Assembly (NCBI GenBank): GCA_934217675.1
Contig: CAKQCV010000017.1
Location: 1-47,365, forward strand
Source of the DNA: an uncultured Prevotella sp.
Lineage (GTDB): Bacteria > Bacteroidota > Bacteroidia > Bacteroidales > Bacteroidaceae
Length of the DNA: 47,365 bases
Reading direction: 5' to 3'
The notes under the pieces are model-generated. The model was not told the DNA's origin. It made no database searches and saw only the letters and a list, made by a program, of their open reading frames with translations. Positions 1 through 9,001 of the stretch are shown here, in pieces. The first letter of the stretch is position 1; every line of letters begins with the position of its first letter. The translations under genes were made by a program, and so were the position numbers.

Positions 1-93
1 GCCCAGGTCGATGAGCAACTGGTATTTGTCCATCCAATCGGTGAAATCGGAGAACTCTTCTATTACTTCGTCTTGTGCTTCGTTGATTGTCAT
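1..93 (-). CDS. sufE: SufE family Fe-S assembly protein (5' end only)
   Basis: The first 31 codons of a gene that runs off the left edge. It starts at the ATG at 93 and reads MTINEAQDEVIEEF then SDFTDWMDKYQLLIDLG, which matches the conserved N-terminus of SufE. SufE takes persulfide sulfur from the cysteine desulfurase SufS and passes it to the SufBCD scaffold in the cytoplasm. The active-site cysteine lies beyond the window, so activity cannot be judged. It starts 4 bases after the stop of the specificity-subunit gene, so it is probably co-transcribed with the restriction-modification genes upstream. Confidence 0.8.
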   Translation of the reverse strand, partial: MTINEAQDEVIEEFSDFTDWMDKYQLLIDLG

Positions 94-97
94 TATT

Positions 98-1069
98 TTA
101 ATCGTTAATTATATTATCAATATTTATGTTGTCAAATTCTTCTGTTATAGAACTTGGTATTAGTATCTCTGCCAGTTTCTGTCCCTTCGGTTTTCGCCCA
201 TAAGAGAACTTAAAGCGGTTGTGTGTGATGCACATTGCATAAAAGAGTTTCTCCTTTATGGTCATTTCCCGCTTTGGTATCAAGACTGTGACATTTGAAT
301 TAGGAACAAAGTCACAAACGGAAACGTAAGAAAAGGTATGACTGCCTTGTCCATCCGTAGACACATACAAAGTTCCTTTAGGATAAATGTCATCTTCTGC
401 AAACATATTCTTGTTTACATAAGCATCTATACTTGTAGACTGTCTGTAAGATGGTCGTATATACGGAATCCAATTGTCATTTTTCTTATATGAAATTCTC
501 TTTACTTCTGATGAAGCAACCCCATTCTTTAAATTAAAAAGAGAAGACAGCGGTATCATTTCTGCTCTCTCTTCTTTATGTGGTGCCTTTTCTTTCAGCT
601 CGTCAAGGTTAAGCTTTTGGAACATTTGACGTTTTGTTTCTTGAACAGAAAGCCCATTAACAAATCTCTCAGCCTCTTCCAAACAAGGAACTTGCAATGA
701 CGGCAAAGTGATATTAGCTTGTCTTCCATAGGAATACTTAAACTTATTCATTCGGAGACAATGGCAATAGAACAACTTTAACTCGTCAGACATATCAGTC
801 CTTGCTGTCAGATAAAACAAATCTCGCCCCGAATAGTACGGTTCTGATTGCAGAAATGATTCCAGTACTGACCCTCCACAAGCAACGCTTATTGTTCCTG
901 CGGGAACAGGCTCTACATAAACCAAACGCTTAACACGGGCAGAGACTCCATTGTTTTTTGCTGTACGGGCAACGAAATTAATGCCTGTATGAGATTTCTC
1001 TAAAGCATTCAACTCTAAATTTACACCATACTTTATATCAAACAATTCGGACAACACACAAGTTTTCAT
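98..1069 (-). CDS. Restriction-modification specificity (S) subunit, two target-recognition domains
   Basis: A 323-residue protein built from two similar halves, as in HsdS and in the B subunit of BcgI-type systems. The first half (about 6-130) and the second (about 174-315) each begin with an LF-hydrophobic-K-GV motif (LFDIKYGV, LFNLKNGV) and each end with a matching motif, NKFKYSYGRQ (108-117) and NRFKFSYGRK (284-293). A charged linker of about 40 residues (140-170) could form the spacer helix. Each half would read one part of a bipartite DNA site and dock onto the partner methyltransferase. Its ATG overlaps the stop of the upstream methyltransferase gene by 4 bases (ATGA), implying coupled translation. 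The target cannot be predicted from sequence alone. Confidence 0.8.
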   Translation of the reverse strand: MKTCVLSELFDIKYGVNLELNALEKSHTGINFVARTAKNNGVSARVKRLVYVEPVPAGTISVACGGSVLESFLQSEPYYSGRDLFYLTARTDMSDELKLFYCHCLRMNKFKYSYGRQANITLPSLQVPCLEEAERFVNGLSVQETKRQMFQKLNLDELKEKAPHKEERAEMIPLSSLFNLKNGVASSEVKRISYKKNDNWIPYIRPSYRQSTSIDAYVNKNMFAEDDIYPKGTLYVSTDGQGSHTFSYVSVCDFVPNSNVTVLIPKREMTIKEKLFYAMCITHNRFKFSYGRKPKGQKLAEILIPSSITEEFDNINIDNIIND

Positions 1070-2922
1070 TCTTCTTCCTCCTCGTTAGCTTCTGTACCTT
1101 CCTGCTCATTACATTTCATTTGGAAGAGCACATAATTCTTTATTGTCTCCTCGAAATTCGCCTGCGTGAGTTTGGAATAGTCTGCCTCAAGATATGCCTC
1201 GGCACACCATTCCATATCGGCAGTAACTTCCTTCATCACGCTGAACTCGCTGATAACCTCGCGGTTCATAAATGACTCTACCCACATCCTTTTAGTTTCT
1301 TCCCAAGTATGGTTGGCATCTACACGGCCCACGTTTTTCTTCTTCACGAAACCATCGTTGCGGCAATATCCAAACCAAGTCTTTTTTCCTTTAGGATGAG
1401 GTATGCCGGCAGTTATTACTACGGCACAAGTTACGGTGTTTACCTTTGAGTTTACAAAAAGCTCTTCAGGCAGAGAAAGCACTGCCTCAAGTGTGTTATG
1501 CTCCAATATTTTGCGTTTCAGCACACAGGATGCACCCTTTACGTCGTTCACGCAGCTGATAGGCATAATTGCCACACACTTTCCTCCTCTCTCCAGCATA
1601 GACAGATTGTTGAGAACAAATTCCAGCTCTTCTGTTCCCTTGCCTTTATTCTTGTATGGAGGATTCAACAAGCCAACTGTAGGATGGAAAGTCTCCTTTA
1701 TTTTGTCTGTATCCTGGTCAAAACAGCTGCCCAATGTTATATTGGTGCGCCCGTCACGATGGATAATCATATTGGATATAAGCAGAGTGTAGATTTCATC
1801 ATCAAACTCTATTCCTAAAAGTTGCTTGCGCTTGATGGCAGATTCTTTGGCTATATCTCCATGTGCATCCTCGAGCATGGCTTTCATTGCGCTTACAAGG
1901 AAACCACCTGTTCCGGCACAGTTGTCCAAGACCACACTGTCCTTGTTTACACCGGCAAGTTCCACAAACAGTTGTGTGATATGAGGCGGTGTCAATACAA
2001 TGCCCAGTCCTTTGTCGTTGTTGGCATAGCGCAAGAACTCTACATAGAATTGGCTTACCGTGTCTATGTATTTATGTGTTACCATAAAGCCGTTGATACG
2101 CTTGTCTGCCTCGTCTATCAAGTCTGTAAGGAACTTTTTACCATCCTTGTTGTTGATGCTTGAATTGGTGGTTATAAAGTCATAGCCTTTCTTTAATGCT
2201 TTTTTGTTACTGTCTGGAACATCAGAGTTGTCCAACTCTGCACAAATGGAAGCATACAGATTATTAACCAAGACTTCTGTACTCTCATACGTCTTGTATT
2301 CTGCCTTGAAACGCTCGTTGCGCAATCCCATCAATATTCCGCTAATCAGCAAGGCTCGTTTCGATTCCTTTATCTTTCGTTCTTGCAACTCTTCGTTCAA
2401 CTCCTTGGTATAACTAATCAGCTCGTTATAATCTTGGTTGAATTTGTATATACTACTGTTCAATCCTTCGCTATAATCAGCGAAAGAAAGGACTTCGTCG
2501 TTAAAATAAGGATAAGCTTTGGTTGTCTTGCAAATTTGAAGATAGTGTTCCAAAGATGTCAGGCTCTTGTCTTCTCCGCTGAAGCCAATTGCAATTACAT
2601 CATATTCTTTTGCTAAGAATGAAGCATAGAGCAGCGCCCCGTCAATGGCATAATCCTTGAAACTGTCGAGTGTGGCTGACTTTTGCTTTGCTATATCAGC
2701 CTTACACTCAACAACAATCACAAGGTTTGTATTCTTTGATGAGGTGATGATAAAATCCGGGAAACCTTTTCCCAGACCTGCCTTAGAAGCATTCTTCAGT
2801 AACTTTTGAATTTTTTTATTGTCAGAAGACTGCTCTTCTACAATGATGTTCTTATCATCGTAATACCCTTCCTTTCTGAGCATGTCACGAAAGATATTCA
2901 TTGTTTTTGCTTCATTAGCCAT
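1066..2922 (-). CDS. Fused endonuclease / N6-adenine DNA methyltransferase (Type IIB/IIG-like RM subunit)
   Basis: A 618-residue protein with two activities in one chain. The N-terminus has a PD-(D/E)xK nuclease core: GFPDFIIT with the Asp at 56, then VVECKAD with E72 and K74. After a helical region, TPPHITQLFVEL (311-322) leads into the gamma-class N6-adenine methyltransferase core, with SAM-binding motif DNCAGTGGF (333-341) and catalytic NPPY (420-423). With the two-domain S subunit next to it, this is the layout of BcgI-like Type IIB systems, in which one protein cuts and methylates and a second gives specificity. There is no separate HsdR helicase gene here, which argues against classic Type I. 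It lies 20 bases after the U32 gene. Confidence 0.85.
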   Translation of the reverse strand: MANEAKTMNIFRDMLRKEGYYDDKNIIVEEQSSDNKKIQKLLKNASKAGLGKGFPDFIITSSKNTNLVIVVECKADIAKQKSATLDSFKDYAIDGALLYASFLAKEYDVIAIGFSGEDKSLTSLEHYLQICKTTKAYPYFNDEVLSFADYSEGLNSSIYKFNQDYNELISYTKELNEELQERKIKESKRALLISGILMGLRNERFKAEYKTYESTEVLVNNLYASICAELDNSDVPDSNKKALKKGYDFITTNSSINNKDGKKFLTDLIDEADKRINGFMVTHKYIDTVSQFYVEFLRYANNDKGLGIVLTPPHITQLFVELAGVNKDSVVLDNCAGTGGFLVSAMKAMLEDAHGDIAKESAIKRKQLLGIEFDDEIYTLLISNMIIHRDGRTNITLGSCFDQDTDKIKETFHPTVGLLNPPYKNKGKGTEELEFVLNNLSMLERGGKCVAIMPISCVNDVKGASCVLKRKILEHNTLEAVLSLPEELFVNSKVNTVTCAVVITAGIPHPKGKKTWFGYCRNDGFVKKKNVGRVDANHTWEETKRMWVESFMNREVISEFSVMKEVTADMEWCAEAYLEADYSKLTQANFEETIKNYVLFQMKCNEQEGTEANEEEEE

Positions 2923-2942
2923 AGCAACTTGGATTTTGTTTT

Positions 2943-4196
2943 TTAATCTTTAACTACTTGTTCCAACTTAAACAGCTTATCGCTCGGACGAACCTTTTCC
3001 GGCACCGGCATAGACACACGCTGCCCCTTTAAAGCCTCGTCCACAGGTTTTAGGTCGTAGCGTATCTCGTCGGCAGTCATGTAGACCACACCTGTTGTAG
3101 GACCGGTGATGAGCAGCTTGTCGCCCTTCTTGATGTTGGCAGCCTCGATGGCAAACTCTGCCACTCCGAGCTTGGAGAAATACTTTACTCCTTTGCCTAC
3201 ATACACTTTCTTTTCCGTGGCGCAAGAGCCGTAGTTCTTGTTCCATTCGCCAAGCTTCTGTCCGAGATAATATCCATCCCAGAACCCACGGTTGAATACA
3301 GTGGCAAGTTTTTTGTCCCACTCGTCCTTCTTTTCCTCTGTGAAGGTTCCGTCTATTACGCTCTGTATAGCTTCCTTGTAGCATCTAACCACGGTATATA
3401 CATACTCTGGTCCGCGTGCCCTACCCTCAATCTTAAATACTCTCACTCCGCTTTTCATCATCTTGTCGATGAAACGCACGGTTTTCAAGTCTTTCGGACT
3501 CATCACGTATTTGTTGTCTATCTCCAACTGTGTGCCCGTCTCGTTGTCGGTCACTGTATAGGAGCGACGGCAGAGCTGTATGCACTCGCCACGGTTGGCA
3601 GAGCGGTTGGCATTGTCGAGACTAAGATAGCACTTGCCACTGATAGCCATGCACAAGGCTCCATGACAGAACATCTCTATACGAATAGGTTGCCCCGATG
3701 GTCCACAGATATTCTGTTCCTCGGCAAGATGGTGAACCTCAGCAACTTGGTTCATATTTAGCTCGCGTGCAAGCACCACAACATCGGCAAACTGCGAATA
3801 AAACTTCAGCGCTTCTACATTTGAAATGTTGAGCTGAGTAGAAAGATGCACTTCCTGCCCCACTTTATTGCAATATGTCATCACGGCAACATCGCTCGCA
3901 ATAACAGCTGATATGCCAGCCTCTTTTGCAGCGTCCACGATTTCGTGCATCAACGGAATGTCCTCGTTGTAGATGATGGTGTTCACCGTGAGGTATGTCT
4001 TGATGCCGTGCTCGTTGCATGTGGCAGCAATCTCGCGCAAGTCGTCGATGGTGAACGTGCTTGCCGAATGGGCACGCATGTTCAGCTTCTCTATACCAAA
4101 GTATATTGAGTCGGCACCAGCCTGAATAGCAGCTGCAAGGCTCTCGCGAGACCCCACAGGTGCCATTATCTCAAAGTCTTTTATGTTATAATCCAT
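2943..4196 (-). CDS. U32 family protein (TrhP/RlhA-like RNA hydroxylation factor)
   Basis: A 417-residue cytoplasmic U32 protein. The TIM-barrel-like N-terminus starts with a typical EIMAPVGSRESLAAAIQAGA block (residues 9-28). The family signature EMFCHGALC sits at 174-182, followed by conserved cysteines at 189, 205 and 209 that in characterised members bind an Fe-S cluster. Although annotated as peptidases, well-studied bacterial U32 proteins (TrhP, RlhA) take part in prephenate-dependent hydroxylation of tRNA or 23S rRNA, so RNA modification is the likelier role. Which RNA is modified cannot be told from this sequence. It is the first gene of the minus-strand run that continues into the restriction-modification genes. 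Confidence 0.8.
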   Translation of the reverse strand: MDYNIKDFEIMAPVGSRESLAAAIQAGADSIYFGIEKLNMRAHSASTFTIDDLREIAATCNEHGIKTYLTVNTIIYNEDIPLMHEIVDAAKEAGISAVIASDVAVMTYCNKVGQEVHLSTQLNISNVEALKFYSQFADVVVLARELNMNQVAEVHHLAEEQNICGPSGQPIRIEMFCHGALCMAISGKCYLSLDNANRSANRGECIQLCRRSYTVTDNETGTQLEIDNKYVMSPKDLKTVRFIDKMMKSGVRVFKIEGRARGPEYVYTVVRCYKEAIQSVIDGTFTEEKKDEWDKKLATVFNRGFWDGYYLGQKLGEWNKNYGSCATEKKVYVGKGVKYFSKLGVAEFAIEAANIKKGDKLLITGPTTGVVYMTADEIRYDLKPVDEALKGQRVSMPVPEKVRPSDKLFKLEQVVKD

Positions 4197-4227
4197 TATA
4201 AGTTCTTTTTCTAAACCGTTTAGCTTG

Positions 4228-4235
4228 CAAATTTA
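4228..4235 (-). promoter_or_regulatory. Probable promoter -7 box for the U32-RM-sufE run
   Basis: On the minus strand this reads TAAATTTG, a match to the Bacteroidota -7 consensus TAnnTTTG, 32 bases before the ATG at 4196. No good TTTG -33 element lies 19-21 bases upstream, so the call rests on one box. Confidence 0.4.
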
Positions 4236-4690
4236 CACATTTTTTGATTTACAATCAGCATAACAGGTGCAAAACAACCAAAATATTTTGACTTTTACAA
4301 GAAATATTCACGCTCTGAAAATAAACCTGCAACAGCATCTCTTGTATAACAGGATTTCATTTAAACATTTGGTTAAGCAAGGGACATGAATTGTATCATG
4401 CCGGCTGTATGGGTTGTACATGCCGGCTATCAGTTGTAAAACGGCAAGGTTAGCACCACAAAGAGCACGGCTTACAACATGCCACATGCCACTATTCTTG
4501 AACCTAAACAATTGAGAATTTCAAATAAAAAAATCAAAAACATACACGTAATCATACGTTATAATTCTGAAAACATACACATAAACATACACCACAGAAT
4601 TATTCTTTACACCACAACACATTGACAGCTAAGGTGTTACCATAAAACAATACACTAAAGACACCACTTTTACAAATTAAACCACACAAA
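4236..4690. other. Intergenic stretch without a convincing gene
   Basis: About 450 bases between the U32 gene and the korB terminator. It is AT-rich, with repeated 'acatacac'-type words around 4540-4600 and a 9-bp inverted repeat ATAATTCTG (4561-4569) / CAGAATTAT (4595-4603). The one open frame of 67 codons on the minus strand has low-complexity, cysteine-rich composition and no ribosome-binding context, and I do not accept it as a gene. Confidence 0.5.
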
Positions 4691-4698
4691 ACAAGAAA

Positions 4699-4734
4699 GC
4701 CATATCCCCTATCCACATGGATAAGGAATATGGC
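4699..4734 (-). terminator. Hairpin terminator after korB
   Basis: A long near-perfect hairpin: GCCATATCCC (4699-4708) pairs with GGAATATGGC (4725-4734) with one mismatch, and an inner TATCCA/TGGATA palindrome closes the loop. On the minus strand it is followed by a T-rich stretch (TTTCTTGTTTTG). It lies about 22 bases beyond the korB stop. Confidence 0.75.
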
Positions 4735-4756
4735 ATATCTAAATTATGTGTAAAGT

Positions 4757-5758
4757 CTACTTCACTTCCCAAGTGTCGTTAGTATCAAGCAACTCCATAA
4801 AGTTGTGATACTTCTTCTTGCCCTTTACCTCCTCAATCTGTTCTGCGACGGCAGTCTCATAGGTTGGAGCCTCAACATCGCGAATCACTCCAAGAGCAAC
4901 AGGGAAGCCATGCTCATTATCCATCATGGCAAGTTTCAACTGCAAGGTGTTGTCTTCACAGTGGGCATCATGCACAAGGATATCCTTTTCTGTGATGCCA
5001 TTCTCGCCAATCTTAACAACCTTCAAGCCGAAACCCTCCTGAACAAGACCATATTCGTTGTTCTCGCCAAAGATAAGCGGCTGTCCGTGTTTCACATAGA
5101 TAGCATTCTTCTTTCTGCCTTCACTCTTATATATTGAATCATAAGCACCATTGTTGAAAATTACGCAATTTTGCAAAATCTCACACACAGATGCACCTTT
5201 ATGCAGTTTTGCAGCCTTCAGAATCTCAACTGTCCCGGCAGCATCGGTTGCCACCGCACGAGCAAAGAAATGCCCTCTCGCTCCAAAGCACAATTCTGCC
5301 GGACGGAATGGATCTTCAACAGTGCCGTAAGGTGATGACTTGCTGACGAATCCACGCGGACTCGTAGGTGAATACTGCCCCTTGGTCAATCCGTAGATAC
5401 GGTTGTTAAGCAGAATCATATTCAAGTCAATATTGCGTCGCATAGCATGGATAAAGTGATTTCCACCAATAGCCAGTCCATCGCCGTCACCACTTATCTG
5501 CCATACCGTGAGGTTTGGGTTGGCCACCTTAGCACCTGTGGCGATAGCAGCTGCACGACCGTGAATGGTCTGCATGGCGTATGTATTTACATAATAAGGC
5601 AGACGACTTGAACATCCGATACCAGAGATAACAGCTGTTTCATACGGCGGAACGCCTAATTCCGCCATCGCCTTGTGTAGCGAAGCCAAGAAGAAATGGT
5701 CACCGCACCCCGGACACCAACGTGGCTGTCCTTTCTTATAATCTTGTATTGAAAACAT
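4757..5758 (-). CDS. korB: 2-oxoacid:ferredoxin oxidoreductase, beta subunit (KorB-like)
   Basis: A 333-residue subunit that carries thiamine diphosphate. WCPGCGDHFFLASLHKA near the N-terminus and the ThDP/Mg motif GDGDGLAIGGNHF (about 90-102), followed by NNRIYGLTKGQYSPTS, are hallmarks of the beta subunit of 2-oxoglutarate- or 2-oxoacid:ferredoxin oxidoreductases. The enzyme decarboxylates a 2-oxoacid with CoA and passes electrons to ferredoxin; in anaerobic Bacteroidota it works in the reductive branch or in biosynthetic supply of 2-oxoglutarate. It lies 22 bases after korA in one operon. Substrate preference (2-oxoglutarate rather than pyruvate or branched acids) is inferred from overall resemblance to KorB. 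Confidence 0.9.
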   Translation of the reverse strand: MFSIQDYKKGQPRWCPGCGDHFFLASLHKAMAELGVPPYETAVISGIGCSSRLPYYVNTYAMQTIHGRAAAIATGAKVANPNLTVWQISGDGDGLAIGGNHFIHAMRRNIDLNMILLNNRIYGLTKGQYSPTSPRGFVSKSSPYGTVEDPFRPAELCFGARGHFFARAVATDAAGTVEILKAAKLHKGASVCEILQNCVIFNNGAYDSIYKSEGRKKNAIYVKHGQPLIFGENNEYGLVQEGFGLKVVKIGENGITEKDILVHDAHCEDNTLQLKLAMMDNEHGFPVALGVIRDVEAPTYETAVAEQIEEVKGKKKYHNFMELLDTNDTWEVK

Positions 5759-5780
5759 TCCTATGAAAAATTAGACGTTA

Positions 5781-7631
5781 TTACTTGTTTATTATATCTT
5801 CAAAAGCTTCTGTCAGTTCTGCCACAGCAAATGGCTGTCCCTTAACCTGGTTGAACTGGTAGAATGTCTTTCCTTCTACTTTGCTGCGCAGATAGGCTGC
5901 AAGCTGACCGAGGTTCTGCTCTGCCACTACTACCTTCTTGTATTTTTCAAGAACCTCTGCCGTGTTTTTTGGCAATGGGTTGATATACTTAAACTGTGTT
6001 GAAGCAACCTTATATCCTTTCTTGCGAAGCTCTTCCATTGCAGTATACAAATGTCCGTAAGTTCCACCAAAGCCAACGATAAGCAGGTCTGCATCGTCCT
6101 TGTCGCCAAGCACTTCAAGGTCGGGCACAGGTATGCGCTCCACCTTACCTGCTCTCAAGCGGCACATTTTGTCGTGGTTCTCAGGATCGGTAGAGATGGC
6201 TCCCGTATCGCCATCCTTCTCCAGTCCGCCAAGGATATGTGTGTATCCTTCTTGTCCTGGAAGAGCCCAGTAGCGCACCAACGATTCTTCGTCGCGCTTA
6301 TATGGAGTATAGTTGCCTTTCATCTCGGCTGTAGCATAGTGAGGATGTATCTCTGGCAGCTCGTCGATGTTTGGCAACTTCCATGCTGCAGAGCCATTAG
6401 CCACATAAGCATCGGTGAGCAAAACGACAGGAGTCATGTGCTCAAGAGCCATCTTGGCTGCCATATAAGCAGCATCAAAACAGTCTGTAGGACTGGTTGC
6501 TGCAACAACAGGCATTGGCGACTCGCCGTTGCGTCCATAAAGAGCCTGCAGAAGGTCAGTCTGCTCACTCTTGGTAGGCAGACCGGTTGAAGGTCCTCCA
6601 CGCTGCACATCAACAATTACCAATGGCAGTTCATCTATCACGGCAAGGTTCATAGCCTCTGACTTCAGACAAACACCAGGACCAGACGTTGATGTTACAG
6701 CCAATGCTCCAGCAAAAGAAGCACCAATTGCACTTGCACAACCGGAAATTTCGTCTTCACACTGCACGGTAGTAACGCCAAGCGACTTATGTTTGGCAAG
6801 CTCATGCAATATATCTGTAGCAGGAGTGATAGGATAAGAACCGAGGAAAAGCTTCAGTCCAGCCTTCTCGGCAGCAGCTATCAGTCCGTATGCCGTAGCC
6901 TTGTTTCCGGTGATGTCCATATAGCGTCCCTTCACTTTGTCTTTCGACTCAATGCGATATGTAGCCGGCACACCAGCATGAACATTGTGCCCATAGTCAA
7001 AGCCTGCATTCACCACTTTTATGTTATTTTCCGCAATCTGCGGTTTCTTTGCGAATTTCTCTCTCAGGAAGTTCTCAACCAACGACACATCGCGGTTGAA
7101 CAGCCAGCATACTATACCGAGTGCAAACATGTTGCGACACTTCAGCACAGCCTTGTTGTCCATGCCAGAGTCTGCCAAGCAATCCTTCACCATCTTTGTG
7201 ATAGGACAAGCCACCACTCTATCTTCATCGATACCCAACTCTGCAAGATAATCTTCGGTCTTGAACTCAGCTTTCTGCAAGTCTTTAGGTCCAAAGCTGT
7301 CAGTATCAATAATAATCGTAGCCTGTGGCTTGGCATATTTGAGCTGCGTTTTCAATGCAGCCGCATTCATTGCCACCAGCACATCACACAAGTCACCAGG
7401 TGTGTATACCCGTCCCTCACCGATATGCACTTGGAATCCAGACACACCAGTCAGCGAACCTTGTGGGGCACGGATATCCGCCGGATAGTCTGGGAATGTA
7501 GATATTCCGTTGCCAATAGTGGCTGAAACTGTGGAGAAGATATTTCCGGCGAGCTGCATACCATCGCCCGAATCGCCCGAGAAGCGCACTACCACCTGCT
7601 CCAACTCTTTAACTTCCAAATTCTCTGCCAT
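5781..7631 (-). CDS. korA: 2-oxoacid:ferredoxin oxidoreductase, fused gamma-alpha subunit (KorA-like)
   Basis: A 616-residue protein with the gamma domain (about 10-200, beginning VVVRFSGDSGDGMQLAGN) fused to the alpha domain (from about 230, with YPITPATDILHELAKH and TSTSGPGVCLKSEAMNLAV). This is the standard KorA arrangement; KorB supplies the ThDP site. No [4Fe-4S] ferredoxin-type delta subunit is encoded in the window, as usual for two-subunit forms. I chose the ATG at 7631 (MAENLEVKELEQVVVRFSG) because the open frame further upstream gives residues unlike the family. A possible promoter (CAAAGTTC at 7729-7736 with CAAA at 7756-7759 on the complementary strand) lies about 100 bases upstream. 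Confidence 0.9.
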   Translation of the reverse strand: MAENLEVKELEQVVVRFSGDSGDGMQLAGNIFSTVSATIGNGISTFPDYPADIRAPQGSLTGVSGFQVHIGEGRVYTPGDLCDVLVAMNAAALKTQLKYAKPQATIIIDTDSFGPKDLQKAEFKTEDYLAELGIDEDRVVACPITKMVKDCLADSGMDNKAVLKCRNMFALGIVCWLFNRDVSLVENFLREKFAKKPQIAENNIKVVNAGFDYGHNVHAGVPATYRIESKDKVKGRYMDITGNKATAYGLIAAAEKAGLKLFLGSYPITPATDILHELAKHKSLGVTTVQCEDEISGCASAIGASFAGALAVTSTSGPGVCLKSEAMNLAVIDELPLVIVDVQRGGPSTGLPTKSEQTDLLQALYGRNGESPMPVVAATSPTDCFDAAYMAAKMALEHMTPVVLLTDAYVANGSAAWKLPNIDELPEIHPHYATAEMKGNYTPYKRDEESLVRYWALPGQEGYTHILGGLEKDGDTGAISTDPENHDKMCRLRAGKVERIPVPDLEVLGDKDDADLLIVGFGGTYGHLYTAMEELRKKGYKVASTQFKYINPLPKNTAEVLEKYKKVVVAEQNLGQLAAYLRSKVEGKTFYQFNQVKGQPFAVAELTEAFEDIINK

Positions 7632-7728
7632 AAATCTTTTAGTATTAATGATTGTTCTTTTATTGTCGATTAACAAGCAGTTGCCATCATTCATGCCCAA
7701 GCTAAGCATGAAGATGTAGCAACCAATG

Positions 7729-7759
7729 CAAAGTTCGTAAACTTTGGCGAAAGCACAAA
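7729..7759 (-). promoter_or_regulatory. Possible promoter for korA-korB
   Basis: On the minus strand: TTTG (7756-7759), 19-base spacer, then GAACTTTG (7729-7736). The -7 box differs from TAnnTTTG at its first base, so this is tentative. Position and spacing fit. Confidence 0.35.
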
Positions 7760-7861
7760 ACTTTTTGAAACTATTTTTCGCTGGTACTCTGTATTTTTAC
7801 ATTAGATAGTTTACAATATGCTATATGCGGATTGCAATACGTTTTATAACATAATTCAATG

Positions 7862-8992
7862 TTACAATAATTTGCAATATACATCATACACCTTCTGTGC
7901 TACATTGTTTCCCTCAAACCTCTTCACGTATTGCTGACTACGCTCTATGCGCTCATCTCTGCCGGGAGCTCCCACCAAGACCTGCTTTATAGCCTCAGCC
8001 ATACCGAACACATCATCGGGTTTCACATATATGGTGTCGTTTCCGCCAGCCTCTTCAAGACAGCTACCTGTACATGCCACCACAGGCAGTCCACTCTGTA
8101 TAGCCTCTATAATAGGCAAGCCAAAACCTTCGTATCTTGAAGGATACACACAAGCTTCTGCCATCTGGTAGATTGCCGGCAAGTCGTCATGTGGCACTCC
8201 ATGCAAAAATTTCACTCTTTTTTCCATGGCATGCTCTGCAACAAACTCTTTCACGGTATCGGTATAAGGAGTCGGTCTGCCCACAACAACAAGGTTTATC
8301 TCTTCCGGCAGCATAGTGAGTGCTTTTACTGCAAGCAGAACGTTTTTCCGCTCTTCAATCGTACCTACATTCACTATATATCTATTAGGCAACATATAAT
8401 CTGTATGTACCTGCTGAAGTTTCTTCTCGCTTTCGCGAGCTTTATACTCGGTGCTGCAGCTTTGGTATATCACATCTATCTTTGATGGGTCAACGCCACC
8501 AAATTTCATGATGTCGCGCTTCGTACATTCACTGATGGCTATTATGCGGTCAGCCTCCTTACACGTTTGGTAGAATTTCCATTTATAAATCTTTGTGTCT
8601 ATCCAGTTATAATATTCAGGATGGTGCATAAAGATAAGGTCGTGTATCGTCACAACGCTTTTTATTCCAGACTTCTTTATTCCTACAGGCAACTCACCCG
8701 TCAGTCCGTGAAAGATATTTACCTTGTCTCTTTTAAGGTCGGCAATGATTCCTTTTGTTCTCCACAAATCCCTTGAGAGCCTGAAAAAACAGTCTTGAGG
8801 GTATACATATCTCACGGTATCGGTTTCGTCAATCTGCTTTCTCAACTCATCTCTACCTCTGTCAGGGGAATATAGCAGCATCTTTGTGCCTTGCGGAACT
8901 ATTTGTGCAAGGTCATTGACAAGAGTACGGGAATAGCTTCCCAGTCCAGTTGCATTGCGCACAATGCGTTTGGCGTCGAATCCTATTATCAT
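7862..8992 (-). CDS. GT4-family glycosyltransferase
   Basis: A 376-residue GT-B glycosyltransferase of family 4. The C-terminal half has the donor-binding EX7E motif in YEGFGLPIIEAIQSGLPVV and a preceding NVGTIEERKNVLLAVKAL segment. The N-terminus (MIIGFDAKRIVRNATGLGSYSR) has the glycine-rich loop usual in mannosyl-type enzymes. It would transfer a nucleotide-sugar-derived residue to an envelope glycan; donor and acceptor are unknown. It follows the acyltransferase gene after 9 bases in the miaB-exporter-acyltransferase run, which suggests a lipopolysaccharide or cell-surface glycan role (inference). Confidence 0.85.
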   Translation of the reverse strand: MIIGFDAKRIVRNATGLGSYSRTLVNDLAQIVPQGTKMLLYSPDRGRDELRKQIDETDTVRYVYPQDCFFRLSRDLWRTKGIIADLKRDKVNIFHGLTGELPVGIKKSGIKSVVTIHDLIFMHHPEYYNWIDTKIYKWKFYQTCKEADRIIAISECTKRDIMKFGGVDPSKIDVIYQSCSTEYKARESEKKLQQVHTDYMLPNRYIVNVGTIEERKNVLLAVKALTMLPEEINLVVVGRPTPYTDTVKEFVAEHAMEKRVKFLHGVPHDDLPAIYQMAEACVYPSRYEGFGLPIIEAIQSGLPVVACTGSCLEEAGGNDTIYVKPDDVFGMAEAIKQVLVGAPGRDERIERSQQYVKRFEGNNVAQKVYDVYCKLL

Positions 8993-9001
8993 ATTCAGTT
9001 T

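Noticed and set aside
4308..4511. 67-codon open frame on the minus strand in the U32-korB gap
   Set aside because: Cysteine- and leucine-rich random-looking sequence with no domain, weak start context and no neighbour to support it.
6789..7526. 245-codon open frame on the plus strand within korA
   Set aside because: Entirely antisense to a well-supported gene, composition follows the korA codons read backwards.
7632..7709. Longer start for korA (extra 26 codons)
   Set aside because: The added residues are unlike KorA N-termini, and the ATG at 7631 is directly before the conserved start of the gamma domain.
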